A stretch of 64,000 nucleotides of DNA from Kribbella sp. ALI-6-A (GTDB lineage: Bacteria > Actinomycetota > Actinomycetes > Propionibacteriales > Kribbellaceae). The notes beneath the pieces are model-generated. The model was not told where the DNA came from. It made no database searches and saw nothing but the letters and a program-made list of their open reading frames with translations. The stretch is taken from positions 496,001-560,000 of the forward strand of contig NZ_MTQN01000008.1 in NCBI RefSeq assembly GCF_001984195.1, written 5' to 3'. Made by a program: the position numbers and the translations under genes. Position 1 is the stretch's first letter. Each line of letters begins with the position of its first letter. Below are positions 24,025 to 32,927 of the stretch, in pieces.

Positions 24025-26193
24025 ATGGAGTTTGACGCGGTAGTGGTCGGCACCGGGTTCGGCGGGTCGGTCGCGGCGGCGCGGCTGGCGCAGGCCGGTC
24101 TGCGCGTCGTCGTCCTGGAGCGGGGCCGCCGCTGGCCGCGTGGGTCTTTTCCGCGCAACGACGCGGATCTCAAGGACGGCTGGTTGTGGCGGTTCGGGCG
24201 CGGGCTGTACGACGTCCGCTGGCTGGACCAGATGGTCAGTGTGCAGGCCGCGGGCTGGGGTGGCGGCTCGCTGGTGTACGCGAACGTCTTCGCCCGGCCG
24301 CCCGCCGACGTGTTCGACGACCACTGGCCGAGCGCCCACACCCGGGACACGCTGGCGCCGTACTACGACCTGGCCGCGCACATGCTCGAGGTAGGGCCGG
24401 TGACTCCGGATCCGGCCACCGGTGAGTATCCGTTGCGGACCGCGGCGATGGAATTGGCGGTCAACGGGATGGGCCGGCCGGCGGGCACAGTTCGGCCAAA
24501 CCTCGCCGTCCGGTTCACCGACGCTCCCGACGTACCCGAAAAGAACCGGCACGGCGCTGAGCAGCTGGGTTGCACATTCCTGGCGGAGTGCGTGTTGGGC
24601 TGCAACCGGGGCGCGAAGAACAGCCTCGACCTGAACTACCTGACCGTGGCCGAGAAGGCCGGCGCCGAGGGCCGGACCGGATGCGAGGTCACCGGCATCG
24701 AGCCGGTCGAGGGCGGCGGCTACCGGGTTCGCTACCTGGACCACGAGGCCGGGGAGTCCCGCACGGTGACCGGTACGCAGGTGTGGCTGGGCGCCGGCGC
24801 GGTCGGTACGACGGAGCTGTTGCTGCGCGCGCGGGACGTCGCCCGGACCCTGCCGGGCCTGTCGCCGGCGCTGGGCAACGGGTTCTCCGGCAACGGTGAC
24901 TTCCTCGCGTTCGTCCGTCGGACCAAGACTCCGCTCGACCCGGACCACGGGCCGACCATCACCACCACCAGCATCGTGGACTGTGAGATCGACGGCCGGC
25001 GGTTGTGGTTCCAGGTGCAGGACGGCAGCTATCCGCGCCGGCTCGCGATGCTGGTGGCTGGGCTCAACCCGGCCCAGGCGCCGCTGGATGCGATCCGCTC
25101 GTGGACCAAGCGGTTCCGCACCGGACCACGGCGCGGCGACAACATCATGACGCTGCTGCTGATGGGCCGCGACAGCTCCGACGGCCGGCTCAAACTCGAC
25201 CACAAGAACGAAGCCGCCGTGGACTGGCGATACATCGCCAACAAGGATCTGTACGCCGCGCAGAGCCGGGCGTCCCGCGAGGTCGCACGGCAGCTCAGTG
25301 GCCGGATGAGGCTGACGCCGACGTGGCGGTTCCTCAAGCAGGCCGTCACGGTGCACAACCTCGGCGGGACACCGATGGGCAAGGATCCGGCGACGGCCGT
25401 GATCGACGAGTACGGCCAGGTACACCGCTATCCCGGGCTGTTCGTGGTCGACGGAGCGGCGGTGCCGGGGGCCACCGGTACCAATCCGTCCGCCACGATC
25501 ACGGCCATGGCCGAGCGGATGGTCGAACACGCGATCCGCCGGCACGTCGGCGACCCGACGTGGTGCGCCCCGGAGATGCGCGACGTCGTACCGGCCAACG
25601 TGCCCGAGGACGCCGCGATGGCAGCGATGGCCCAGGCTCGGGTGGAGACCGTGGGCAACGGGGTGCGATTCCAGGAACGCATGACCGGGACGGCGCGGTT
25701 CCCCGACGGGAGCGCGGCAGTGGATCTGCGGTTGTCGGTCCGGATGCCCGGGTGGCAGCCGTTCAGGGCGGACCCACGGCACAAGCTCACCGTCAGCGGC
25801 ACCGTCACGGTCGGAGCGGTCACGGCCGAGACTGAGGTCGCCGGGACGCTGGCACTGTTTCCGAGCGGCGACTCGGTCGCCATGCAGTACGACCTCGGCT
25901 TCGTCGCCGACGACGGCACCGACTGGGTGCTGCGCGGCGTGAAGAACCAGCGTCGCGGAAACCCGCTGGCACTGTGGAGTGACCTGACCACGCTGTCTTT
26001 CGACGTGCACCCGGCCGAGGGCGGCGGCCCGGTCGGATCGGGCGTCGTACGGTTCAGCGTGCCCGGCGCACTGTCCCTCGGTTTGTCCTTGCGTGGTGAG
26101 GCCTACAGCCGCCGCAACCGCATGGCCGCGCGAGCCCGCTTCGCCGGCTTTTTCACCGCCCAGGCCGCACGAGGCCTCATCGCCCGCCGCTGA
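24025..26193 (+). CDS. GMC oxidoreductase (cholesterol-oxidase-like)
   Basis: A 722-residue flavoprotein. The FAD-binding N-terminus is VVVGTGFGGSVAAARLAQAGLRVVVLERG, followed by GWGGGSLVYANVFARPP, the cysteine block FLAECVLGCNRGAKNSLDLNY and a C-terminal GMC half VHNLGGTPMGKDP with GLFVVDGAAVPGATGTNPSATITAMAERM. The FVVDGAAVPGATG..P..TI motif is the family hallmark, and the last ~180 residues (beta-rich) resemble the C-terminal extension of cholesterol-oxidase-type proteins. Oxidises an alcohol, probably a sterol or similar lipid, but the substrate is not proven. No Tat signal is seen, so it is cytoplasmic. Confidence 0.88.
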   Translation: MEFDAVVVGTGFGGSVAAARLAQAGLRVVVLERGRRWPRGSFPRNDADLKDGWLWRFGRGLYDVRWLDQMVSVQAAGWGGGSLVYANVFARPPADVFDDHWPSAHTRDTLAPYYDLAAHMLEVGPVTPDPATGEYPLRTAAMELAVNGMGRPAGTVRPNLAVRFTDAPDVPEKNRHGAEQLGCTFLAECVLGCNRGAKNSLDLNYLTVAEKAGAEGRTGCEVTGIEPVEGGGYRVRYLDHEAGESRTVTGTQVWLGAGAVGTTELLLRARDVARTLPGLSPALGNGFSGNGDFLAFVRRTKTPLDPDHGPTITTTSIVDCEIDGRRLWFQVQDGSYPRRLAMLVAGLNPAQAPLDAIRSWTKRFRTGPRRGDNIMTLLLMGRDSSDGRLKLDHKNEAAVDWRYIANKDLYAAQSRASREVARQLSGRMRLTPTWRFLKQAVTVHNLGGTPMGKDPATAVIDEYGQVHRYPGLFVVDGAAVPGATGTNPSATITAMAERMVEHAIRRHVGDPTWCAPEMRDVVPANVPEDAAMAAMAQARVETVGNGVRFQERMTGTARFPDGSAAVDLRLSVRMPGWQPFRADPRHKLTVSGTVTVGAVTAETEVAGTLALFPSGDSVAMQYDLGFVADDGTDWVLRGVKNQRRGNPLALWSDLTTLSFDVHPAEGGGPVGSGVVRFSVPGALSLGLSLRGEAYSRRNRMAARARFAGFFTAQAARGLIARR

Positions 26194-26271
26194 TCCGCGC
26201 AAGGGCGGGCCGGACGACGGCGCGGTTCACTGGCCGCGGCGGCCGACTAACGCGGGAGTGAGGCGAAGAAG

Positions 26272-27300
26272 TCAAGGAGCCCCTGTGGGTCGGACCTGCG
26301 ACCGGACGCGCGAACGCTCGCCGGCCTCCCGCAGCGTCGTACCGGCGTCGAGCACGGCGTGGCCGAGCGGTGTCAGGGTGTGCCACACCCCGTTCCGCTC
26401 CCGTTGTGACGCGACCAGACCGGCTTTGCGCAGCACGGCTGCATGCTCGGAGGCCGACGGCGCGGAAACACCGAGCTGCCTTGCCAGCTCGCCCGTGCTC
26501 GCGCCGTAGGTCAGTGCGACTAGCGCGGCTCCGCGCGTCTTGCCCAGCAGCGCGGCGAGTGCGCGCTCGTGCTGATCTGTCCCGGATGGCTGGAGCGACG
26601 ACATCCGGTGCGAGATCGGGTAGACGAGAACAGGTGCGAGGGCCTGGCCGGTCAGCGAGAAAGGAGCGCGCCAACAGAAGTAGGCCGGCTGCAGAGTCAG
26701 GCCTCTTCCCTCCAGGTGCAAGTCACGCTCCGCGCTGGTTTCGATGGTGAGCACCGGCTCGCGCCAGGTGATCGACGGGTGCACCGAGGCCAGGAGGGCC
26801 GCCGTCCCAGCGCCGGCAAGGATCCGCGCGCGAGCTGCGATGTCGGTGCCGACATCGCGGCGCAGCGCACTCCAGTACGGCGCGATGGCCTGGTCGTGGT
26901 AGGCCCGGAGGGCAGTGGCCAGTTGTCGCCAGGCTCTGGCCGAGTCCGGCGGACCCGCAGCCCACCGGGGCATCTCACCCTGTCGGCCAAGGATTCCCAG
27001 CTCGTTCCGGAAGCGGGCGGTCGATGTGCTCAGCACTGTGTCGTGGCGCTCGTCCTGGCCGGCGCCAGCAACGGGCGCGAGGAAGTCGAGTGAGCATCCC
27101 CGCGAGCGCGCGAGTCGTACGTACGCACGCGCCTCCCTGGACAATGCGGACTCCACCCGCGAGCGCCACTCGGCGAAGACCGGCGGACCGCCGGCCGAGT
27201 TGACGTGGTGCGTGCTCAGGATCGCTTCCCACCGGGGGTCCGGTCCGGATGCGAGCCGGACACGGGTCAGGTCCTCCGAGGTGAAGTGGATCCGCAGCAT
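26272..27300 (-). CDS. ArsR-type winged-helix transcriptional regulator
   Basis: A 342-residue protein. The N-terminal ~240 residues are an unusual helical domain with IHFTSEDLTRVRLASGPDPRWEAILSTHHVNS; the C-terminal ~90 residues are an ArsR winged helix (LLGKTRGAALVALTYGASTGELARQLGVSAPSASEHAAVLRKAGLVASQRERNGVWHTLTPLG). The MLRIHFTSEDL start is conserved in Streptomyces-type ArsR regulators. A perfect 16-bp inverted repeat begins 25 bp upstream. Effector and target genes are unknown; the toxin operon lies downstream in the opposite sense but probably separate. Confidence 0.88.
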   Translation of the reverse strand: MLRIHFTSEDLTRVRLASGPDPRWEAILSTHHVNSAGGPPVFAEWRSRVESALSREARAYVRLARSRGCSLDFLAPVAGAGQDERHDTVLSTSTARFRNELGILGRQGEMPRWAAGPPDSARAWRQLATALRAYHDQAIAPYWSALRRDVGTDIAARARILAGAGTAALLASVHPSITWREPVLTIETSAERDLHLEGRGLTLQPAYFCWRAPFSLTGQALAPVLVYPISHRMSSLQPSGTDQHERALAALLGKTRGAALVALTYGASTGELARQLGVSAPSASEHAAVLRKAGLVASQRERNGVWHTLTPLGHAVLDAGTTLREAGERSRVRSQVRPTGAP

Positions 27301-27324
27301 CGGCAACCTCCGGCGCACCCGCGC

Positions 27325-27361
27325 ATGGGTGGTGACGCCGTCTTTCGGCGTCACCACCCAT
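27325..27361. promoter_or_regulatory. perfect 16-bp inverted repeat upstream of the ArsR gene
   Basis: ATGGGTGGTGACGCCG and its exact reverse complement around a 5-base loop, 25-61 bp upstream of the start at 27300. As RNA it would be a very stable hairpin with loop GAAAG, so it may be a leader attenuator as well as an operator. Confidence 0.65.
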
Positions 27362-27484
27362 TCCACGTGGCAGCGCTTTCAGAACGCTGTCACAGCTGCG
27401 GAGATCTGACAGCCGGGCCGGGGGCGACCGTGCGATCGGGACGAGGGCGGCGTCGATGGCGCCGGCCCGTGGTGAGAATCCGGA

Positions 27485-28759
27485 TCACTGGATCTCCACG
27501 TGGAAAGGATCGTTGTCGAGCACCCGGTAGGGGATGTACAGCAGCGTGTTCAACTCCCTGCCGGCCCCGCTGTTCTCCTCTTCGTCGATCATGCAGGCGC
27601 TGAACCCCGGCCCGGTGCGCCCGATCCGGTGGGTGTCGCTGTCGGCGATCTCGCACCACTCGAACGTCCGGCCCCCCGTTCCACCGCCGGTGTATCCGCC
27701 CTCATAGGTCGAGGCGAAGGGGTATTCGTCGCAGCTCTTGTCGCTCGGCCGCGGCAAGGACGACGGGCAGGACGTGGCGCGGTTCACCTCTTGGAACGCG
27801 GGGTTCGTGAGGCGGTGCAGAGGCCGGCCCGAACCGGGCGACCCTGGAAGACCGCTCGCCTGCGCCTCCTTGATGTGCCGTCCGTACGCCGGGAGAGCGG
27901 AGCTGTACCAGGTGATGACCGGGACCGAAGCGGCGAAGACGCAACCGGGGCTCGACACGCCGGGGAGCTCGTTGTCGCACCGCACCTCGGCCGCGGTGGG
28001 CACGTCGAGCGGATGCGGCTCGGCAATGGGGGGAGCACGGAAGGACAAGGTCCACCAGGGCGTCGCCGTCCCGCGTTCGTCGAACTCGACGGGCCATTCG
28101 AAGCTCGACTCGCCAGACACGCTGGCACCGGACGCGGACAGAGTCGCCAACGGGAAGGACTGGGAGTGGTCCGCGCACTCACCGGAGCAGTCGGCCACTC
28201 CTCTCACCTCGGTGCCTTTCGCGTCGCCGGACACGAAGTCCGCCGTGACGGTGACCTGGTGCGTCCAGACCGGAGACGTCACCGACGTCGTGGTGTGCTG
28301 GTAGACCGTGAAGCGCATCAGGCCGGTCACCCTGGTGACACCGCTCTGAGTTCTTCGCACGGTGAGTGTCCCCGGCGAGACCGTGCACGCCTCCGTGCGG
28401 AGCATGCTCGTTGCGCCCGTACCGAGTTGCTGGCACCACTGGGGCACTGCAGCGGCGGCTCGCCGATCGGCACCGGCCTTCGACGACCGTTTGGCGGTGT
28501 CGACGGCGAGGCAGACCTCGACGCCTGGTGCGGTCGCGTCAGCGCAGCCTCCCGTGGAGGTGAGGCGCGCACCGGCGCGCGGCTGCGCGACGGTCGCGGC
28601 CCGGGAATGGACGGCGTACGCCGTCCCGGCGCTGTCCGTCGAACGGATGGATGGGTCGTCGCCGGCGAAGGCGGGCAGCGGAGCCAGGACCGCCGCGAGG
28701 GCGATCGCTGCCACCGTCCGCACCGAACGAGTGGTCCGTAGACCTGAGTCTGATTTCAT
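27485..28759 (-). CDS. secreted NucA/NucB-type deoxyribonuclease
   Basis: A 424-residue exported protein with a signal peptide (cleaved near AFAGDD, residue ~33). After a long Ser/Thr-rich beta-type region with several Cys (CADATAPGVEVCL, WCQQLG, ADCSGECAD) it ends in a NucA/NucB domain: SCDEYPFAST (residues 342-351, catalytic DEYP-A), EGG at 353-355, and EEENSGAGRELN near 393-403 equivalent to the NRxxG motif of Bacillus NucB. NucA/NucB enzymes cut DNA without sequence preference. It follows the ALF-repeat gene by 37 bp on the same strand, so it is the third gene of the secreted operon. A DNA-degrading toxin or biofilm-eDNA nuclease role is inferred. Confidence 0.88.
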   Translation of the reverse strand: MKSDSGLRTTRSVRTVAAIALAAVLAPLPAFAGDDPSIRSTDSAGTAYAVHSRAATVAQPRAGARLTSTGGCADATAPGVEVCLAVDTAKRSSKAGADRRAAAAVPQWCQQLGTGATSMLRTEACTVSPGTLTVRRTQSGVTRVTGLMRFTVYQHTTTSVTSPVWTHQVTVTADFVSGDAKGTEVRGVADCSGECADHSQSFPLATLSASGASVSGESSFEWPVEFDERGTATPWWTLSFRAPPIAEPHPLDVPTAAEVRCDNELPGVSSPGCVFAASVPVITWYSSALPAYGRHIKEAQASGLPGSPGSGRPLHRLTNPAFQEVNRATSCPSSLPRPSDKSCDEYPFASTYEGGYTGGGTGGRTFEWCEIADSDTHRIGRTGPGFSACMIDEEENSGAGRELNTLLYIPYRVLDNDPFHVEIQ

Positions 28760-28796
28760 CGGTCACCTGTCAAGGGAAGGGAAACGAGACGGTGGG

Positions 28797-31700
28797 CTAG
28801 TCGCGCCAGCGACCGAAGCCCCGGAGCTTCACCTGGAGCAGCCGGCTCGTGTCGGCGGGATTCGGGTAGTAGACGATCATCGACGTGCCCTCCGGCAGCA
28901 GGAGCTGGATCGCCTGCAGGCAACCTGCGACCAGTTGCCGCTGAGCGTCGGGCCCTTGGCCGTCGGCCGGCAGCGCGTCGCAGACGCCGCCCGAGTTGTT
29001 CATCACCAGCCGGAGCGTGTTGTCGCGCAGCGCGACCTCGCGCGACGCCACCAGGTTCACCAGCTTCGTCTCCAGGTGGTTTGCGGGTGGGCTCAGCGCG
29101 ACTCCGAACTCCTGGAGGTAGAGCATCGCCAGTCGCTGACGCAGCTCGGCCACGTCATCGTGCAGCCCGCTCTCGACCGCGTAGTGCGACCAGGCCTCCA
29201 GATCGTCGGCGGGCGGCGGGGTCGTGATCGGCAGCCCGCTCGGGTCGAGGATCACTCCCGACTTGTCGACCAGGTAACCGACGTTGTTCTCCGGCCGGTA
29301 CTGATCGCTCATCTGTCTCAGCGTTGCCGCGAGGTCGTCGTACACGCAGGTCTCCTGCTCCAGAGTGCACTCGATCGGCAGGATGGCCAGCAGCTCTCGC
29401 GCCCACTGCGTCTCATCGATCGCGTTGGTGATCACCTGGTCGGACCAGTGCTCCGACAGATAGACCGTCGCAGGCAGGCCCCAGACGTCCTTACCGCCGA
29501 ACTGAAGTTCGGCGGGAAGCTGAACCGGGTCGTAGGTAATCTTCAGGCTGTTCCATCGATCCATGAAGTCGCCGTACTGGTCACTGCCGGGGAGCTCGAT
29601 CAGGCACTGAAGCGCACCGAGCAACGTCTTGCACTCGCCGACCCCCTTCGCCGCGTCGAGGATCGAGATCAGCTCGCCGAACTGCAGGTCGCGGGCCCGG
29701 TACGCCGCGTCCTCGGTGTCCGAGATCCGGCCGTGGATCCCTCGTACCACCCGGTCGAAGTCCGGGCTCAGCACGGCCGCCAGGCAGGTGTCGTACTGCC
29801 GTCCCTGGCCGGCGAAGAGCCGGTGGCACTCCCGGACGTTCTCCTGCGCGAACGGGCCGTAGAGGGGATTCTTGTCACCGCCGAGAATGCTGTCCCGGTA
29901 CTGGCGACACTCCTCATCGGTTCCTACTTCCCCGTTGCTGTCCGGAATTCTCCGGCAGTGGCCGTACCAGTTCGCCTGGAGTGAGCGAAGCTTGTTCTGG
30001 GCGTCCTCCTTGTGCCGTTCGAACACTTCCGCCGCGATCCGCGCGGCCTCGGAGGCGTGCGCTCCCGCGACGAGCTGAGAGACATAGGCGTCCTCGTACG
30101 CCGCGTACGCGCTGGCCGCCGATTCCATCGCGCTGACGGCGGACGCACGGGCCCACTGCGCCGATCCCGCCGCCTGACGAGCGGAGGTGTTGGCCCGTGC
30201 CGCCGCCGCTGCCGCCGTCCGCACGGCCGCCGCGGCCCGCTCGGCGGATCCGGCGGCGTTCTCGGCATGTGCCACGGCCTCCGCCGCGAACCCTCGGGCT
30301 GCCTCGGCCGCCGCGACCGCCTGGTTGCGGAAACCGATCGCCTCGTTGGCGGAGTTGTTCGCATCCGCCGCGGCGGCCTGGGCCAGGCGGGCGAGCTCCA
30401 CGGCCTGCTGTGCGATCTGCGACGTCTCCACCGTCAGCGACAGCGCCACGAAGTTGTGCGTCGCGGTGGCGAGGTCGCGTTGCGCGGCCTGGTGCCGGCC
30501 GACCTCGAGGAACTCGATCTGCATCCCCGTGGTGCCGGCCAGGGCGATCTGTGCGCCGTTGCGGACCTCGACGCCGTTCGTGGTGTCACCCGCGATCCGC
30601 TGCACCTTCCCGCGAACGTCCATGGCCTGCGCGGTGGGGTACGTCGTCTCGAGGAAGCGACGCAGTGCCGTGGCGCTGCCGTCGTTCAGCGCCGCCTGTG
30701 CGGCGCCGGCCACTTCGGTGCCACCGTTCGCCCTGGCGTCGGCCAGGAGTCTGTTGATCTCCGTGCGGTCCTCGAGGACCCGCTCGGGGTACACCTGCTC
30801 GCGCAAGAAGCTCGCCACCTGCGCACCCGTGCCGTCGAGCGCCTGCTGGGCGGCCCGGCGCATGGCGTCCGACCCCATCACCATCAGGCCCGACAACGTC
30901 GTCCGGTCGTCCTGCTCCTGGGCCTGCGGGAGTGCGGTTCGCACGAATTCCAAGACCCGCGTCTCGTCGTCCGCGCCCAGAGCCTCGACCGCCGCCATGC
31001 TCGTCCAGGTCCCCGGAACATGCACCAGTTGCAGGGCCACCTCGCGCGCCTTCTTCGCCAGCAGCGCCTGGTCGGCGTTCGGATCGTCGGCCTGCTCGAT
31101 GACCTGGTCGATCAGGGTGTTGGTCTTGTCGGAGTGGTAGTCGGACATCGGACTGTCCAGCGTCACGGTCATGTCGTAGGTGACATCGTCCGCCGCGTCC
31201 TGCGCCCGCCGTGCCCTCGCGAGCCCTGCCTCCAGTTCGTCCTGGAGACGCTCGGCGTCGGCAGCCCGGGCGGCGGTGTAGACCTCCTGGGCCAGCTCCG
31301 CCGCGCCGAGCGCGTCGGACGCGGCCTGATACGCCTTCTGGGCATGGGCGCTCGCGAGCTCGGCGGCATTGACGGCGTTGCCCGCGTGCTGACCCGCGCT
31401 GATCGCAGCGGCCGCGGCCTGCTCGGCGTTCGTGATGGCCCGCTCCGCGGCATCCCGTGCGGTCCGTGCCGCACCGACCGCGATGTCGGCGAAGTGGGCC
31501 GCCTGCTCGGTCGCGCGTCGAGCCCGCTCCGCGCTCGCCTTGGCCCGCGTTGCCGCGGCGTGTGCGAGCTTGGCCTCCGCGCTCGCCTCGCCCGCGAGGG
31601 CCCCGGCCTCTTCTGCGGCGACGCCCGCCGCGTAGGTGGCCTGGCGCGCCGCGCCCGCGGCGAGCACGGCGTCCAGCGCCGCGGAGTTAACGGCCACGAT

Positions 31701-32879
31701 CTGGTCGATGCCCGACCGCCACCCCGGCATGTCGGCGCCGACCGCACCGAGCCTCGTGGCAGCGGCGAAGGCCGCGGCAGCATCACTCTCGGCGAGCTCG
31801 GCGTCCGTGGCCGCCGACCATGCTTCGCCCGCCTTCGTGTGCGCGCGGGCCGCGGCGGTCGCGGCCCGGCCGGCAGCCCCCGCCGCCGCCCTGGCCGCGT
31901 TACCTGCGGCACGAGCAGCGCTGACAGCGACTTCGGCGGCCGCGACAGCCTTGTCGGCCGCACCAGCGGCGATCCGGGCCTGCTGCTTGGCCACCGCCGA
32001 GTTCTGCCCAGCCTGCTTCGCCTTGTTCCGCGCCTCCTCAGCGGCCAGCCGCGCCGCATCGGCCTCGGCCCGCGCAACCCGCGCCTGTGCGACGGCGGCC
32101 GTCGCCTCGAGCGCTGCCCGCCGCGTTGCCTCCGCGGCCACGTTCCTGAGGTCGGTGAGCGTCTGCTTCTCGTTGTCGCGAGCCTGCGCGACACCCCAGT
32201 CGATCTCGACGAACCGGACCAGCATCTCCAGACTGCCGTCGTTCAGCGCCCGGTTCGCGGTCGCCTGCACCTCCGGACCGCCCTTGGCCATCGCGGCGTT
32301 GACACTCGCCCGCAGGTCCATCCGGTAGGGCTGACGCCAGCCTGAGTCGAGGAACTTACCCAGGACGTCGGCAGAGCCGTTGTTCAGCGCGGCCTGGGCG
32401 GCGGCCCGCACCTGCGGACCGCCGACCGCCTTCATCTCACCGACTCCGCCGCGCAGGTCCATCTGGCGCGCCGACTGCCAGCCGGACCGGAGGAACTCGG
32501 TAACCGCCCCCTCCTGGTCGGACCGCAGAGCGGCATTGGCCGCCTGGGCGACGTTGACCCCGCCGCCTGCCTTCATCCGGCCGGCCGCCTCGCGGTCGTC
32601 CAGTGCGACCAGACCGGGCAGCTGTTCCAGGAACGCGCAGATCTCCGGCTCACCGCCCAGCAGAGCTTCGGCGGCGGCGGGATGCACGTTCATTCCGCCG
32701 GTGATCCACGCGTCCAAGACGATTTGGCGCTCGCACTTGGTGGCTGCGCCGCGCTGCGCCGAGGCCACAGTCGGTACTACACCGGACGTCGCCGTCAGCG
32801 CGGCGGCCACCAGGAGTGCGACCAAGGCCCGACCACGACCGGACCGGCCCGGTCGCGCGACTCCGAACATTCTGCTCAT
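28797..32879 (-). CDS. secreted ALF-repeat protein with Ala-rich coiled coils and a DddA/SCP1.201-like deaminase C-terminus
   Basis: A 1360-residue exported protein with a signal peptide (to about residue 41). Next come at least four ALF repeats (A..AL..G....FL..GW, near residues 66-90, 112-138, 158-184 and 205-230), a long Ala-rich heptad coiled coil (about 245-575), a second ALF set (about 640-800), more Ala-rich coiled coil, and a C-terminal domain with several Cys. The last ~95 residues read as a DddA/SCP1.201-like deaminase: NHLETK (H1268-x-E1270), LRLVMNNSGGVC (Cys1300), GCLQAI (Cys1320), LLPEGTSMIVYYP. The zinc cysteines are separated by 19 residues, not the usual few. GGGGAGGAACG precedes the ATG. 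The N-terminus should act as a delivery stalk. Confidence 0.85.
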   Translation of the reverse strand: MSRMFGVARPGRSGRGRALVALLVAAALTATSGVVPTVASAQRGAATKCERQIVLDAWITGGMNVHPAAAEALLGGEPEICAFLEQLPGLVALDDREAAGRMKAGGGVNVAQAANAALRSDQEGAVTEFLRSGWQSARQMDLRGGVGEMKAVGGPQVRAAAQAALNNGSADVLGKFLDSGWRQPYRMDLRASVNAAMAKGGPEVQATANRALNDGSLEMLVRFVEIDWGVAQARDNEKQTLTDLRNVAAEATRRAALEATAAVAQARVARAEADAARLAAEEARNKAKQAGQNSAVAKQQARIAAGAADKAVAAAEVAVSAARAAGNAARAAAGAAGRAATAAARAHTKAGEAWSAATDAELAESDAAAAFAAATRLGAVGADMPGWRSGIDQIVAVNSAALDAVLAAGAARQATYAAGVAAEEAGALAGEASAEAKLAHAAATRAKASAERARRATEQAAHFADIAVGAARTARDAAERAITNAEQAAAAAISAGQHAGNAVNAAELASAHAQKAYQAASDALGAAELAQEVYTAARAADAERLQDELEAGLARARRAQDAADDVTYDMTVTLDSPMSDYHSDKTNTLIDQVIEQADDPNADQALLAKKAREVALQLVHVPGTWTSMAAVEALGADDETRVLEFVRTALPQAQEQDDRTTLSGLMVMGSDAMRRAAQQALDGTGAQVASFLREQVYPERVLEDRTEINRLLADARANGGTEVAGAAQAALNDGSATALRRFLETTYPTAQAMDVRGKVQRIAGDTTNGVEVRNGAQIALAGTTGMQIEFLEVGRHQAAQRDLATATHNFVALSLTVETSQIAQQAVELARLAQAAAADANNSANEAIGFRNQAVAAAEAARGFAAEAVAHAENAAGSAERAAAAVRTAAAAAARANTSARQAAGSAQWARASAVSAMESAASAYAAYEDAYVSQLVAGAHASEAARIAAEVFERHKEDAQNKLRSLQANWYGHCRRIPDSNGEVGTDEECRQYRDSILGGDKNPLYGPFAQENVRECHRLFAGQGRQYDTCLAAVLSPDFDRVVRGIHGRISDTEDAAYRARDLQFGELISILDAAKGVGECKTLLGALQCLIELPGSDQYGDFMDRWNSLKITYDPVQLPAELQFGGKDVWGLPATVYLSEHWSDQVITNAIDETQWARELLAILPIECTLEQETCVYDDLAATLRQMSDQYRPENNVGYLVDKSGVILDPSGLPITTPPPADDLEAWSHYAVESGLHDDVAELRQRLAMLYLQEFGVALSPPANHLETKLVNLVASREVALRDNTLRLVMNNSGGVCDALPADGQGPDAQRQLVAGCLQAIQLLLPEGTSMIVYYPNPADTSRLLQVKLRGFGRWRD

Positions 32880-32927
32880 CGTGCGTTCCTCCCCTTCAAC
32901 CTGCGCGATCGGTCGGCCGTGGCGTCG

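Noticed and set aside
24010..26202. A 730-residue open frame on the minus strand across the GMC oxidoreductase gene
   Set aside because: It is the antisense shadow of a well-recognised flavoprotein with GC-rich third positions; its product is Arg/His-rich with no domain or start signal.
30012..32345. A 777-residue plus-strand frame opposite the ALF-repeat gene
   Set aside because: Long open frames on the reverse of Ala-rich, high-GC genes are expected. The sense protein has signal peptide, ALF repeats and coiled coil; the reverse one has only Arg/Gly-rich sequence.
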